Notes: generated from the letters alone by a model not told the origin. Positions 35,936 to 44,564 are shown, numbered from the stretch's first letter. The stretch: 53,805 nt of DNA from Clostridium akagii DSM 12554 (GCF_000686725.1 NZ_KK366010.1:1502-55306); one strand, 5' to 3'. Numbers and translations are program-made.

Positions 35936-36492
35936 AGCATATTCCTCCCATAGTATAATAGAAAATATTCTTGCACATTTTCTATTATAGATTATGTTGC
36001 TTATATAACAAATGTTCATAAAAATTAATGCATATCTTTTAAGTTTTATTGCACATACTATAATTACAGCAATGTTTGATTATAAATTTTTACTGTTTTA
36101 TAAAATTGTTTTTAACCTGTTAGTTCAGAATAGTTAGATAGTATCCATAAATATATTACTCTTACAATTTATCAACAAAAGGCGTGCCAAGTGGTGCGTT
36201 CTATTTTGTAACATTTTCTCATATCTTTCATATAATAAATAGAGGATATAAATGTATGATAGATAGATTTATGTCACCTCATTCCTTATTGTTTTTTCCC
36301 AATGTTATTAAAATGCGTGCCTACCTGTGCGCTCTTTTTTTGTAAAAAAATATTTAAAATTTATATATGTATAAAAACTATCCAATATATAGAATATATA
36401 GATAATGAGAACATATTATTAGTTTATATACCCTCGTAGAGACCTTATATAAATATATTATAGAAAATTTTAATATTCAAGGAGGGATTGAA
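35936..36492. other. Intergenic with repeat element
   Basis: Apart from repeat copy D (36180-36340) and the preceding TAAAATTGTTTTTAACCTG block, only the ribosome-binding site AAGGAGGGATTGAA of the next gene is recognised. Confidence 0.6.
36180..36340 (+). repeat. Multi-hairpin repeat element, copy D
   Basis: First hairpin GGCGTGCCAAGTGGTGCGTT, middle hairpin ATAAATG..ATTTAT, last hairpin ATGCGTGCCTACCTGTGCGC with a run of T. It lies 150 bases upstream of the small gene at 36493, whose paralogue also follows the same last hairpin. Confidence 0.75.
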
Positions 36493-36660
36493 ATGGTTGT
36501 AGAAAAAGGTGATAGAGTATACCTTAAAGGTAAATATGGGATGAGTTATGACGTGTCAGTTAAATCAGTCAATGGAGAGTATGCAACTGTACAAGGAGAT
36601 ATTACATTTGGTACTAAAAAAGTTAAATTAAATAAACTAGTTAAACATACTTCTGAATAG
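36493..36660 (+). CDS. Small KOW/SH3-like protein
   Basis: 55 residues, MVVEKGDRVYLKGKYGMSYD, then VSVKSVNGEYATVQGD and a basic tail. The KGD.V.LKG.YG pattern suggests a KOW/SH3-like beta barrel, possibly nucleic-acid binding; no named family. The ATG has AAGGAGGGATTGAA. It has a broken twin at 28216-28380. A terminator follows. Confidence 0.7.
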   Translation: MVVEKGDRVYLKGKYGMSYDVSVKSVNGEYATVQGDITFGTKKVKLNKLVKHTSE

Positions 36661-36695
36661 TTTCTAAAAGATTCGCTTTAGATTGATAAAGACAT

Positions 36696-36726
36696 GAAAA
36701 CACTAAGTTATTAATTTAGTGTTTTC
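36696..36726 (+). terminator. Terminator after the small KOW-like gene
   Basis: GAAAACACTAA and TTAGTGTTTTC are perfect 11-bp arms, 36 bases after the stop. Confidence 0.75.
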
Positions 36727-36803
36727 AATATATATAATTTTAATAAATAAAATTATATATAGAAATAACACCCAGCTTTAATTTTACTAAACCTAGAACT
36801 ACT

Positions 36804-37619
36804 CTATATTATTTTAGCTATACTATCCAAGTTTACTGCCGATGTTGCAAGATCTTCGATGGCTTTCGCTATATCATTTATAGCTGTTGATTGGCTTTCT
36901 CCAAGACTAGCTGCCTCCAGAATAGTTTTATCCATAATTAATGATTTCTCTTGAATGTTTTCAAGTATTCCCTTTATGCTTTTTACAGAATCAGAACTAT
37001 TAGTTGACATTTTCCTTATTTCTGATGCTACTACTGAAAACCCTCTTCCTGCTTCTCCTGCCCTAGCTGCTTCAATTGCAGCATTGATTCCTAATAAATT
37101 AGAATTTGAGGCTATATTATTTATAAATTTCAATACCTCATCTGTTTTATTAACTTCATCCATTACATCTTTAACCTTTGATTTTAGGCTTTCTAAATCT
37201 TTTGCTAATACTGTTGCAGATGCAGCGACTTCTTCTGTAGTTGCTGTAATTTCTTCGGATGTTGCCGCAATGTTTTGAATAACGTTCTGTAAAGTTTCTT
37301 GAGATTTCAGGCTTGTGGCATTTCCAACTGCTCCTATAATTTTATTATCCTGATAAATTGGCGTTCCAATTGCTTTTACAGGAACACCATAAACCTCATT
37401 TGTAAGAGTTTTATGAATCACTTTACCAGTTGATAAACATTCGGCTACCGCACTTCCTTGTGGTAATTTAGTACCTATATTAGCATTTAACTTAAAACCC
37501 TCTGCATCAATAAAATTCACTATTATACCTTCATTGTCTGCTATCATAACAACAGAATCCAGTGGATTTAAATCTTTAAAATTGTTTAAATATGAATTCA
37601 ATACTTCCAAATTATTCAC
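36804..37619 (-). CDS. Soluble methyl-accepting chemotaxis-type protein
   Basis: About 271 residues without transmembrane segments. Residues 1-110 are a sensory PAS/GAF-like domain ([35 protein letters not shown]). Residues 115-271 are the coiled-coil signalling part with the conserved tip [20 protein letters not shown] then [12 protein letters not shown]. It would act on CheA/CheW or a related kinase. GGAG nine bases before the GTG at 37619 makes that start likely; ATGs at 37634 and 37628 are alternatives. The signalling coil is short compared with classical MCPs. Confidence 0.85.
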   Translation of the reverse strand: MNNLEVLNSYLNNFKDLNPLDSVVMIADNEGIIVNFIDAEGFKLNANIGTKLPQGSAVAECLSTGKVIHKTLTNEVYGVPVKAIGTPIYQDNKIIGAVGNATSLKSQETLQNVIQNIAATSEEITATTEEVAASATVLAKDLESLKSKVKDVMDEVNKTDEVLKFINNIASNSNLLGINAAIEAARAGEAGRGFSVVASEIRKMSTNSSDSVKSIKGILENIQEKSLIMDKTILEAASLGESQSTAINDIAKAIEDLATSAVNLDSIAKII

Positions 37620-37825
37620 GCCAATCATCTCCATTTTGTATTTTTTGTCTTATTATATCTAATTTTCGTATATTTTATCATAATTATAACATTATCATTG
37701 TACTAATTACTATATTTACTATATTTTCATAATAAAATAAAGCCTAATGAGATTAACTCCTACTAGACTTTTAACAACCTACTATCATTAAGTGAACATT
37801 TATTTAATGGTCTTAAAAATTATAA

Positions 37826-38131
37826 TTATAATGAACAAATTCTAACTTTAAATTTTTCATTTCTTAAATCTTTCACTAAATTAATTAAATCATCATTGCT
37901 TCCATGTCCAGTTTCATGAATAACAACCAAACAATTACGTTCATATAATTTGGAATTCAAATTTTCAACATCAATTAGTTTTTTAACACCTCCAAGTTTA
38001 TAATTTGGAAATCCTGGATTTAAATTAATAATTTCTTCTTCACCTTTTATCCATATTGGGCATGGTGCAAATACTAACCCATAAGAATACTCTGTTGACT
38101 CATATGAACTAAAAACAACTGTGAATTTCAT
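37826..38131 (-). CDS. Hypothetical protein (101 residues)
   Basis: MKFTVVFSSYESTEYSYGLV opens a small soluble protein with a central PGFPNYKLGGVKKLIDVENL and a C-terminal LVVIHETGHGSNDDL. The HETGH string recalls a zinc-binding HExxH, but the second half of the motif is absent and the protein is too small for a peptidase. The ATG follows GAGTGAGG. I recognise no family. Confidence 0.55.
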   Translation of the reverse strand: MKFTVVFSSYESTEYSYGLVFAPCPIWIKGEEEIINLNPGFPNYKLGGVKKLIDVENLNSKLYERNCLVVIHETGHGSNDDLINLVKDLRNEKFKVRICSL

Positions 38132-38292
38132 ATTATATGCCTCACTCTATTAATGTATTTTTGATTACATTCAACAAAAGCACCGAAAAATCCTTCAAAA
38201 GCTCAAATAAAGCCCAGTTTTAGATTTTATAACAACCCCATACTTAGAGCTATTTCTTCATTGTATTTAATTAAGGGCTATTAAACATTGAT

Positions 38293-38871
38293 TTACCTTG
38301 CTTTTATAATGATAATTAATAAACAGATTATTTTTTTAAAAGAATCTTTGCAAATGTCTTTTCTTATAGACACTACAAAAACCCTTTCTCTATGCTGAGG
38401 TACTCCATAATCTTTACTATTCAATACGTTCCAATAATTACAGTAACCTAACTTCTCTAGCGTATTTAAATACTTATCGAAATTATGCTTATGCTTCTTA
38501 CATGTTACTGCCTTTACATTTTCCCAGATGACATACTTAGGCATCTTATTTCTAATAATATGAACTGTATACCACATTAATGATGATTTAGTTCCACTGC
38601 CCTCGTCTCCGCCTTCTCCTTTTCCTGCAAAACTAAAGCTTTGACATGGGCTACTATGTGTTAATAAATCAAAATTTTTAATATTGCTGATATCAACTTT
38701 TGTTATATCCCCTAAATTATAGTCTTCAGATATTCTATGCATTACTGAATATGCATAACTTGGAAATTTATCAATTTCACAATAATTTACTAACTTATAA
38801 TCTACTTTTAGATTTTCTAGTGCTTTCTCAAAAGCACCAATTCCACTAAATAAACTAAATATTTTTATCAT
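38293..38871 (-). pseudogene. C5 DNA cytosine methyltransferase, C-terminally truncated
   Basis: The 192-residue frame has motif I (FSLFSGIGAFEKAL), motif IV with the catalytic cysteine (THSSPCQSFSFAGKG), motif VI (VIWENVKAV) and motif VIII (PQHRERVFVV), in order. It then degenerates into a poly-Ile tail. The target-recognition domain and motifs IX-X are absent (family length is usually over 300), so it should be inactive. No cognate restriction enzyme is adjacent. Confidence 0.85.
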
Positions 38872-38905
38872 TTTACGCTTCTCCTTATTTTGATATTAGG
38901 TTATT

Positions 38906-38926
38906 TACACACCGCCCGTCACACCA
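38906..38926 (+). other. rrs fragment: 21-base exact match to the 16S rRNA 3' region
   Basis: TACACACCGCCCGTCACACC followed by A is the universally conserved 16S rRNA segment near E. coli position 1390-1410. The following AAGCAAGAGTTACAATAC resembles the next 16S bases (AGAGTTGGCAATAC in clostridia) only loosely. Nothing else of an rRNA gene is present, so it is a relic or capture event. Confidence 0.6.
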
Positions 38927-39019
38927 AAGCAAGAGTTACAATACATTATTTATTGTAACTTTAATTTCTATAAAAACATACAATACAACTGTAGATAATT
39001 TAATTTCTTGGAGGAATAT

Positions 39020-39379
39020 ATGTTTTATAGAAATGAAAATAACTCTTCTAACCCGGATAATGAAAAACATAGTGATGCAATTATCCAATATACACAACCT
39101 ATAGGCGATAATATCGATACCATGAATTCTTCTATGCACAATGATAGCCAATCATTTTATTGTCCATTTATGAATAGGCAAAGACCTTATCCTGTACAAC
39201 GAAGACCTTATCCTATGCCCCCAAGGCGTCGTAGGCGTCGTAGACGTCGTAGACCATTCCCTTTTTTACCATTTCCTTTTGGTTACCCATATTCTCCCCA
39301 ACATATGTCTTCTGATTATTATGATGATTATGACAATTATGATGACTATGATGACTATGATGATTATGATATGTATTAA
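39020..39379 (+). CDS. Arg-tract and Asp-Tyr-tail protein
   Basis: 119 residues from the ATG at 39020 (GGAGGAATAT upstream). A polar N-terminus (ENNSSNPDNEKHSDA) leads to RQRPYPVQRRPYPMPP, then ten consecutive arginines, PFPFLPFPFGYPYSPQ and a tail of DDYDDYDDYD. Opposite charges at the two ends and many Tyr/Pro suggest self-association. No family; such low-complexity proteins occur in clostridial spore coats (inference). A terminator follows. Confidence 0.7.
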   Translation: MFYRNENNSSNPDNEKHSDAIIQYTQPIGDNIDTMNSSMHNDSQSFYCPFMNRQRPYPVQRRPYPMPPRRRRRRRRRRPFPFLPFPFGYPYSPQHMSSDYYDDYDNYDDYDDYDDYDMY

Positions 39380-39414
39380 CGGACGTTAAAATAGTACCAA
39401 ATCAATCTAATAGA

Positions 39415-39442
39415 GAGGAACAATCATCACTGAACGTTCCTC
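39415..39442 (+). terminator. Terminator after the Arg/Asp-Tyr gene
   Basis: GAGGAAC and GTTCCTC arms with a 14-base loop, followed by CCTTGCTTTTT. Confidence 0.65.
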
Positions 39443-39606
39443 CCTTGCTTTTTCTATGATATTATCGTACTACTATGAATTAAGATATATTATATTTAAA
39501 ATAATTTTAATATTTATTTAATTGTTTAACCAGAAGTATAATTTATTTACATTACCCTTATTTATATATTGATGATTTTTGTGTACAATTATATGGGGTG
39601 AGTAAT

Positions 39607-39735
39607 ATGAGAAATCAAGTCGATTATACAGAACTTGGAGACCGAATAAGGATTCAACGAGGATATTTTGATATGAGTAGAGAAAAATTAGCCTGACCTA
39701 TTGGATTACACATTGTCACATTTGAATCTATATCA
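39607..39735 (+). pseudogene. XRE-family regulator relic with in-frame stop
   Basis: Starts MRNQVDYTELGDRIRIQRGY, a typical HTH_3 opening, preceded by GGGGTGAGTAAT. It meets TGA at 39694-39696 (codon 30, SREKLA*PIGLHIVTFESIS) and the homology fades after about 15 more codons, where it collides with the DUF1847 fragment. Both truncated and interrupted. Confidence 0.7.
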
Positions 39736-40096
39736 ATAAAATCTTTTGATATATACCTCCATTTTTACAAATTACAGAATTTACAATAAACCTATTATAA
39801 CTAAGAACTTTATTTAAAATCTTAGCTTCATTAGATAAACCAACACAAAATGCAATTGCTATACTTTTATACTGACATCTTTTACCGAAATCAGTTGTTT
39901 CTTCTAATCTTGCCTTTTCACCATATCCGTCACTCACAACTAATGCTGATACTTTAGCAATTTTAAAAATTTCTTCATCTTTATAAACTTCTTTAATTTT
40001 TTTCATTTTCTCATCAAGACTTGGACAATTTTTAGGTGCTTTATCCAGTTCTGTTTTATTACAAGCATGAATAGAACATAACGCTGAATTATACAT
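39728..40096 (-). pseudogene. DUF1847 protein, C-terminally truncated
   Basis: 122 codons starting MYNSALCSIHACNKTELDKA with the Cys/His cluster and PKNCP that mark DUF1847 (PF08901, presumed metal-binding). VSALVVSDGYGEKARLEET and the FCVGLSNEAKILNKVL segment follow. The family usually extends to about 200 residues with a further Cys motif (KCNP), which is lost here at the junction with the XRE relic. Confidence 0.75.
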
Positions 40097-40348
40097 AAAA
40101 AACCTTCTTTCATATAATCTCTACAATCATTTAAATATCATATTTAATTTTATTCCATCTTAATTATTTTTTATTTAATACTTTACTTCACAATTTTACC
40201 ATTGTTGAACAATAAAAGAAAGATATGAAGTAACTGTCTGTAAATATAGTTTTGAAAAATCATCTTTATATTCATTTATAACTTCGAAAATAAATCTTAT
40301 TTTATTCTTATAATAATACAGTATGAGAAATAAATACAAAAATAGATA

Positions 40349-40378
40349 TTGATTTTTCACATAATTAAGTGGTATAAT
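40349..40378 (+). promoter_or_regulatory. Promoter of the TetR/hydrolase operon
   Basis: TTGATT (40349-40354) and TATAAT (40373-40378) with an 18-base spacer, 55 bases before the TetR ATG. Confidence 0.65.
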
Positions 40379-40432
40379 ATCTACGACTTAAAATAACATA
40401 TTAGTCATATAGTATTTGAAAGAGGTGGCAAT

Positions 40433-41041
40433 ATGGCAAAAGGCTTTAGTAGTAACGAAAAGGAAACTATACGAGAAACGCTTTTAAATGCTGCAGAGAA
40501 TTGTTGGAGTAAATATGGCATTAGAAAAACAAGCGTTGATGAGCTTGTTAAAATAGCTGGAATTTCAAAAGGTGCATTTTATTTATTTTATAAATCAAAA
40601 GAACTTCTTTTTTGGGATGTTCTTCAGCGTATTGATGAACGCCTTAAAAATATGATGATTGAAACCCTAAAGGATTGCAATTGCACAAAAAAACAAGCTT
40701 TTATGAACGGATTAAGACAAATGATTTCAGAAGTTGAGAAAAACCCTTTTATTTTAAATCTTCAAAATGGTGATTATGTGCTACTCATGCGAAAACTAAC
40801 AGATGAACAGATTAAAATGCACTTATCCAGCGATGATGATAAAACCAAACAGCTCTTTAAATTTTTTGACATTGATACCGATATTGAATTTGTGTCTAGC
40901 GTTATAAGGACTTTGTTTTTCACGACTCTTCATCAAAACGAAATTGGGAAAATTCGCTTTGATGATGTAACAGAGTTCTTAATTGAAAGTCTTGCAAACA
41001 AAATATTTATTGGGGGAATTAGCGATGAAATCAATATATAA
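40433..41041 (+). CDS. TetR/AcrR-family regulator
   Basis: A 202-residue regulator: HTH at TSVDELVKIAGISKGAFYLF (residues 33-52), followed by the usual all-helical ligand domain. The ATG follows AGAGGTGGCAAT. Overall it resembles the TetR protein at 27053-27667 (similar opening, GFS/N.KEK..I) and may share ancestry. It overlaps the hydrolase gene by 17 bases, so it probably controls its own operon. Confidence 0.9.
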   Translation: MAKGFSSNEKETIRETLLNAAENCWSKYGIRKTSVDELVKIAGISKGAFYLFYKSKELLFWDVLQRIDERLKNMMIETLKDCNCTKKQAFMNGLRQMISEVEKNPFILNLQNGDYVLLMRKLTDEQIKMHLSSDDDKTKQLFKFFDIDTDIEFVSSVIRTLFFTTLHQNEIGKIRFDDVTEFLIESLANKIFIGGISDEINI

Positions 41042-41894
41042 AAGTACTGTTGGTAAGGAAAAAATACTTGATATTTATAACAAATTGCAAGCTCAATTAA
41101 ATACAAAGTTTGACAGTTGTTATATAGACACACGCTTTGGTAAAACACATATACTAGTTGGTGGAGATGAATCTGCACCTCCTATAATATGTTTTCATGG
41201 TGGAAATGTAGTAAATCCAATAACGTTAAAATGGTTTGAACCACTTGCAAAAAATTATAGAATATATGCACCTGATGCCATTGGACATCCTGGAAAAAGT
41301 GATGAAACACGACTAAATCCAAAAAACAATGAATATGCAGAGTGGGTCTGTGATTTTATGGACGGGTTGGGAGTTGAAAAAGCTAAATTTATCGGTCATT
41401 CTTATGGAGGGGGAATAATTGTAGGACTAGCTGCATTTGCTCCAAAGCGAATAGAAAAAGCTGTACTTGTTGCACCTTCTGGTATTGCAGGAGGAAAAAT
41501 ATATGATATGATACGCAAAATACTTGTACCACTTACAATTTATAAAATATTCCCTAATGATAAAAATTTACTGAAAGCTTGTGTTGCAATGTTTGATGAT
41601 GTGATCCAAGAAGATGTATTGCTAGAAATAAAATATGTTTACGACTATGTGAAAATAGAAACAGCCTTTCCAAAATACGCAACAAAGGAAGCCTTGCACG
41701 AGTATAGCTCTCCAACATTGCTCTTTGCTGCTGAAAATGATGTTTTTTTCCCTAGTAAGCTCATTGTTCCAAGGTCAGAACAAATTTTTTCAAATTTAAC
41801 GAAAGCAGTTATTCTTCAGAATTCAAGCCATATGCAAAATAATACAAACATAAATAAAATATTGACTGAAATAGAATATTTTTTTAGCAATTAA
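41025..41894 (+). CDS. Alpha/beta hydrolase
   Basis: 289 residues from the ATG at 41025, inside the end of the TetR gene, with GGGGGAATTAGC upstream; the open frame extends to 40983 but lacks a site. Oxyanion HGGN at residue 58, nucleophile GHSYGGG, acid in LLFAAENDVFFP, and histidine in NSSHMQNN. It lacks a signal peptide. Family members are esterases or lactonases; the substrate is unknown. Confidence 0.88.
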   Translation: MKSIYKSTVGKEKILDIYNKLQAQLNTKFDSCYIDTRFGKTHILVGGDESAPPIICFHGGNVVNPITLKWFEPLAKNYRIYAPDAIGHPGKSDETRLNPKNNEYAEWVCDFMDGLGVEKAKFIGHSYGGGIIVGLAAFAPKRIEKAVLVAPSGIAGGKIYDMIRKILVPLTIYKIFPNDKNLLKACVAMFDDVIQEDVLLEIKYVYDYVKIETAFPKYATKEALHEYSSPTLLFAAENDVFFPSKLIVPRSEQIFSNLTKAVILQNSSHMQNNTNINKILTEIEYFFSN

Positions 41895-42152
41895 AATTAT
41901 CATCAATGCTAATAACCATCTAGATAGTACCGCAAAGGTATATAATGCAGCACTCTTGCCTAAAAGGGAGTTCCAGCAGCTGTGCAACCGGGGCTAAAGT
42001 AGCTGAAACATACTAATTATCATAAGTGACAAAGCAGAAAAAAAGCATATTGTATTGGTAATTCTCCATATTTTACAATTTCAAAGTAATTAATAACGCA
42101 ATTATAGTCTATTATTTAACTAATATATATAATAGTACATATTAATCCGGAT
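41895..42152. other. Intergenic before the IS element
   Basis: Contains the structured RNA candidate at 41930-42025; no gene. The IS3-family element begins near 42153. Confidence 0.5.
41930..42025 (+). ncRNA. Candidate structured RNA of unknown class
   Basis: GC content rises sharply over its surroundings. Small stems are visible: TACC/GGTA around GCAAA, ACTC/GAGT around TGCCTAAAAG, and CAGCT/AGCTG around GTGCAACCGGGGC. The CGCAAAGG..GCCTAAA..CAACCGGGGCT order is riboswitch-like, but I could not match a known class. Any downstream gene was displaced by the IS insertion. Confidence 0.3.
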
Positions 42153-43447
42153 CGCTCCCTCTATTATGGACAATTTCTAACGTATGCTAACTAATTTGTA
42201 GATTCCCTAATAAATTGATTTGGACTTATGTAATTCTGACTTCCATGAATTCTTTCTTCATTATAAAATCTTATATATTCATCAATAAGTCGGTAACCGT
42301 CAGTGAAATTTTTAACCTCATTCCAAGATATACATTCCTTAGAAAGTAAGGAGTGAAAAGATTCAATATGTGCATTATTGTTAGGTGAATTTACTGGAAT
42401 ACGCTCGTGATATATATTATTTATTTTGCATAACTGTTCGAATTTAATCGAAGTAAATTGTGGGCCATTGTCACTTCTGAGAATCAGGTTCGTGGTAATT
42501 TTATTTTCAATGAGAGCTCTTTTTATTGCGACAATAGCATCATCAGTGGTTGCAGTTCTAGTTATTTCTCTACCAACAATTTTTCTGGAACAAACATCAA
42601 TAATATCTGTAAGCATAATAAATTGCCCATTTAATGCTTTAACATATTTGATATCTATTTGCCATAATTGATTTATAGCTGTTATGTTTCTTGCGATAGC
42701 AAGATGACCTTGTTTGGTATGTTTAATATATGGTAGCAACAAGCCTAGTTGCTTAGCTATGCGATAAACCTTCTTAGCATTTATATGTAAATCATAATTC
42801 CTACGGAGGATCTTAGTAATCTTTTTATAACCGTAGAATGGAGTTTTTTCACATGCTTCGTGTAAAAGAGTTTCGATGACAGAATCATCTACAACACAGT
42901 TATTTATTCCATAGGAAAATTCAGGAACAGGTCTACCGACCTTAGCATTTTCATCACTAGCGATTTTTATAGCTTTTTTCTTTGGATAATAAGCCGATCT
43001 TGATATTTGTAGCATCATGCATGCTCTAGATATTTTAAGACCCATTTGATAATATATTTTAGCTAAAGATATCTTGTACTCTACCGTAGGTATTTCTTTT
43101 TTTTTTAATAAATCTTGAAGCATATTAAGTTCTAATTCTTTTTTACCAACGAGTTCTCTAAGCTTACGATTTTCATCTTCAAGTGCTCTTTCTTTAGCAC
43201 TTGGTTTATATTCGTCTGGCTCAGTGGCATTAATTACATTAAGTTGTCGCTTAAAGGTGGAGAGTGTGGACGGTGATAATTCATATTTTTTGCAAACTTG
43301 AGCATTGGTTAAACCATTATTTATTTCTTCAATAATCTTTATTTTATCATCTAATGTAAATCGTCTTCTTGCCATATTTCTAACCTCCATCTTATATTTT
43401 AATATTAACATGTTCGTTAGAAACTGTCGAAGACTATTATGGGGTCA
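42153..43447 (-). mobile_element. IS3-family insertion sequence
   Basis: Encodes one transposase and is bounded by imperfect inverted repeats, TGGACAATTTCTAACG (42167-42182) and CGTTAGAAACTGTCGA (43415-43430), with outer CCC-containing ends. CTATTATGG occurs in direct orientation at both edges (42161 and 43434). A clean 3-5 bp target duplication was not found, so exact ends are approximate. Confidence 0.75.
42191..43375 (-). CDS. IS3-family transposase (single fused frame)
   Basis: 394 residues from the ATG at 43375 (TGGAGGTTAGAAAT upstream). Residues 1-95 are the OrfA-type HTH (RRRFTLDDKIKIIEEINNGL) with a leucine-zipper-like coil. An HTH_21 region and an rve integrase core with D (WQIDIKYV), D (LRSDNGPQF) and E (AHIESFHS) follow. 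IS3 elements normally make OrfAB by -1 frameshifting; here both parts are in one frame. The gene appears intact. Confidence 0.92.
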   Translation of the reverse strand: MARRRFTLDDKIKIIEEINNGLTNAQVCKKYELSPSTLSTFKRQLNVINATEPDEYKPSAKERALEDENRKLRELVGKKELELNMLQDLLKKKEIPTVEYKISLAKIYYQMGLKISRACMMLQISRSAYYPKKKAIKIASDENAKVGRPVPEFSYGINNCVVDDSVIETLLHEACEKTPFYGYKKITKILRRNYDLHINAKKVYRIAKQLGLLLPYIKHTKQGHLAIARNITAINQLWQIDIKYVKALNGQFIMLTDIIDVCSRKIVGREITRTATTDDAIVAIKRALIENKITTNLILRSDNGPQFTSIKFEQLCKINNIYHERIPVNSPNNNAHIESFHSLLSKECISWNEVKNFTDGYRLIDEYIRFYNEERIHGSQNYISPNQFIRESTN

Positions 43448-43487
43448 GAATGAATCCATTTACGAACTTTGAGAAATTTTATCAAAA

Positions 43488-43946
43488 CTACATTACGAAC
43501 ACCAAATTAATCAACTTATTTATTATCTTAGACTTAACCTCGCTTATCCTTTGCTCCGCTAAATCCAATCTTATTGCTACATCCTTATTTGATATATTTT
43601 CAAAATACCGGAGTTCTATTATCTTATATTCTCTATCAGTTAATATTGAAAGTTCATTATCAATTTTTTTAATTTTCACCTCTAGCTTATGTTTCCTTTT
43701 TTTAAGCCACTCTAGTTTATATCTTTTGGATATCATTTCATTTTCGACTGGACTGTTAAATTTATTTGTTGGAGCTGACTTTTCCTCATATGAAATAGAT
43801 CCACACCCTTGATATTCATTTTCTAGTTCAGCGATTTCTAGCTCTATATTTTTAATCTCAGCGTGCATTGCTTTGTAACCATACAGCATATCTTCAACCG
43901 CTTTATAATAGTCTGTAATGCTACATTTTGTTTGCTCAAATGCCAT
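43488..43946 (-). CDS. Phage ArpU/sigma-like late transcription regulator
   Basis: 152 residues: a helical N-terminal half with a coiled coil (SKRYKLEWLKKRKHKLEVKI), then a sigma-70 region-4-like HTH, LTDREYKIIELRYFENISNK, then DVAIRLDLAEQRISEVKSKI. Such proteins sit before the terminase genes of prophages. The terminase is missing here because the IS lies immediately downstream. The ATG has GGCAGGAATGAATCC upstream. Confidence 0.75.
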   Translation of the reverse strand: MAFEQTKCSITDYYKAVEDMLYGYKAMHAEIKNIELEIAELENEYQGCGSISYEEKSAPTNKFNSPVENEMISKRYKLEWLKKRKHKLEVKIKKIDNELSILTDREYKIIELRYFENISNKDVAIRLDLAEQRISEVKSKIINKLINLVFVM

Positions 43947-44015
43947 GGATTCATTCCTGCCTTTTTATCAGCCACTTAATAAATATTAACCTGTCCATAT
44001 ATCACCCTTCTAAAA

Positions 44016-44222
44016 TTAATTTTCTTTTTTTATTCTGATTAACTCTTGAATTATTAAATCATAGTTTTCTTTCTGAAATGTATCTAAATTAATGAGATCC
44101 ATTAATGTTTCATATATTATTTTTCTTCTCTGCTGAATTATTTCTTGATCCTTTTTAATATCTTCATCAAGCTTCCCTGGATTAAAAAAATATTTGCTAC
44201 TCGGGTTACCAGTAAATTTCAT
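44016..44222 (-). CDS. Small prophage-type hypothetical protein
   Basis: 68 residues, MKFTGNPSSKYFFNPGKLDE and a long helix (QQRRKIIYETLMDLINLDTF). The ATG abuts the TGA of the resolvase-like pseudogene upstream, so it was in the same phage operon. No named family. Confidence 0.55.
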   Translation of the reverse strand: MKFTGNPSSKYFFNPGKLDEDIKKDQEIIQQRRKIIYETLMDLINLDTFQKENYDLIIQELIRIKKEN

Positions 44223-44553
44223 TCACACAGCCCCTTTTAACTCTTCATAAGCTCTATACATTTTCATATAATCATCTAATCTCAGAGTTACTAACCATTC
44301 ACATCTATCTTTCCTGTGAAATACTTTAGGCATTTCTTCCTCGTTAGCGTCTGTTTTAGCTTGGGTTATTGCATCATATATATTTGTCTTTCAACTCTTT
44401 TTACTTCAATATGTACGCCATTTAGCCCAACAACGTCTGCATCCCATTAGCTCCACAGTATTGTTGTCCACGTCTAGTGTTATAGCCATACTCTTTTAAT
44501 TTAGATGATAATTCACGTTCACCACGAGCACCCTTTTGCTTTGAATTGGTCAT
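44223..44553 (-). pseudogene. Phage PD-(D/E)XK nuclease/Hjc-like resolvase with two frameshifts
   Basis: Starts at ATG 44553 (GAGGAGGAATAAT) with MTNSKQKGARGERELSSKLK, then EYGYNTRRGQQYCGAN. A frameshift near 44442 leads to DADVVGLNGVHIEVKRVER (D and ExK of the nuclease site), and a second near 44390 to IYDAITQAKTDANEEEMP and WLVTLRLDDYMKMYRAYEEL. All parts of the protein are present but out of register. Confidence 0.75.
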
Positions 44554-44564
44554 ATTATTCCTCC

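Noticed and set aside
37826-38131. Zinc metallopeptidase from HETGH
   Set aside because: The motif is isolated in a 101-residue protein without the fold or the third ligand.
38906-38926. A 16S rRNA gene
   Set aside because: Only about 21 bases match; no other rRNA sequence is present.
41930-42025. Cyclic di-GMP or cobalamin riboswitch
   Set aside because: Only short words (CGCAAAG, GCCTAAA) match; the order and the paired elements of those classes are missing.
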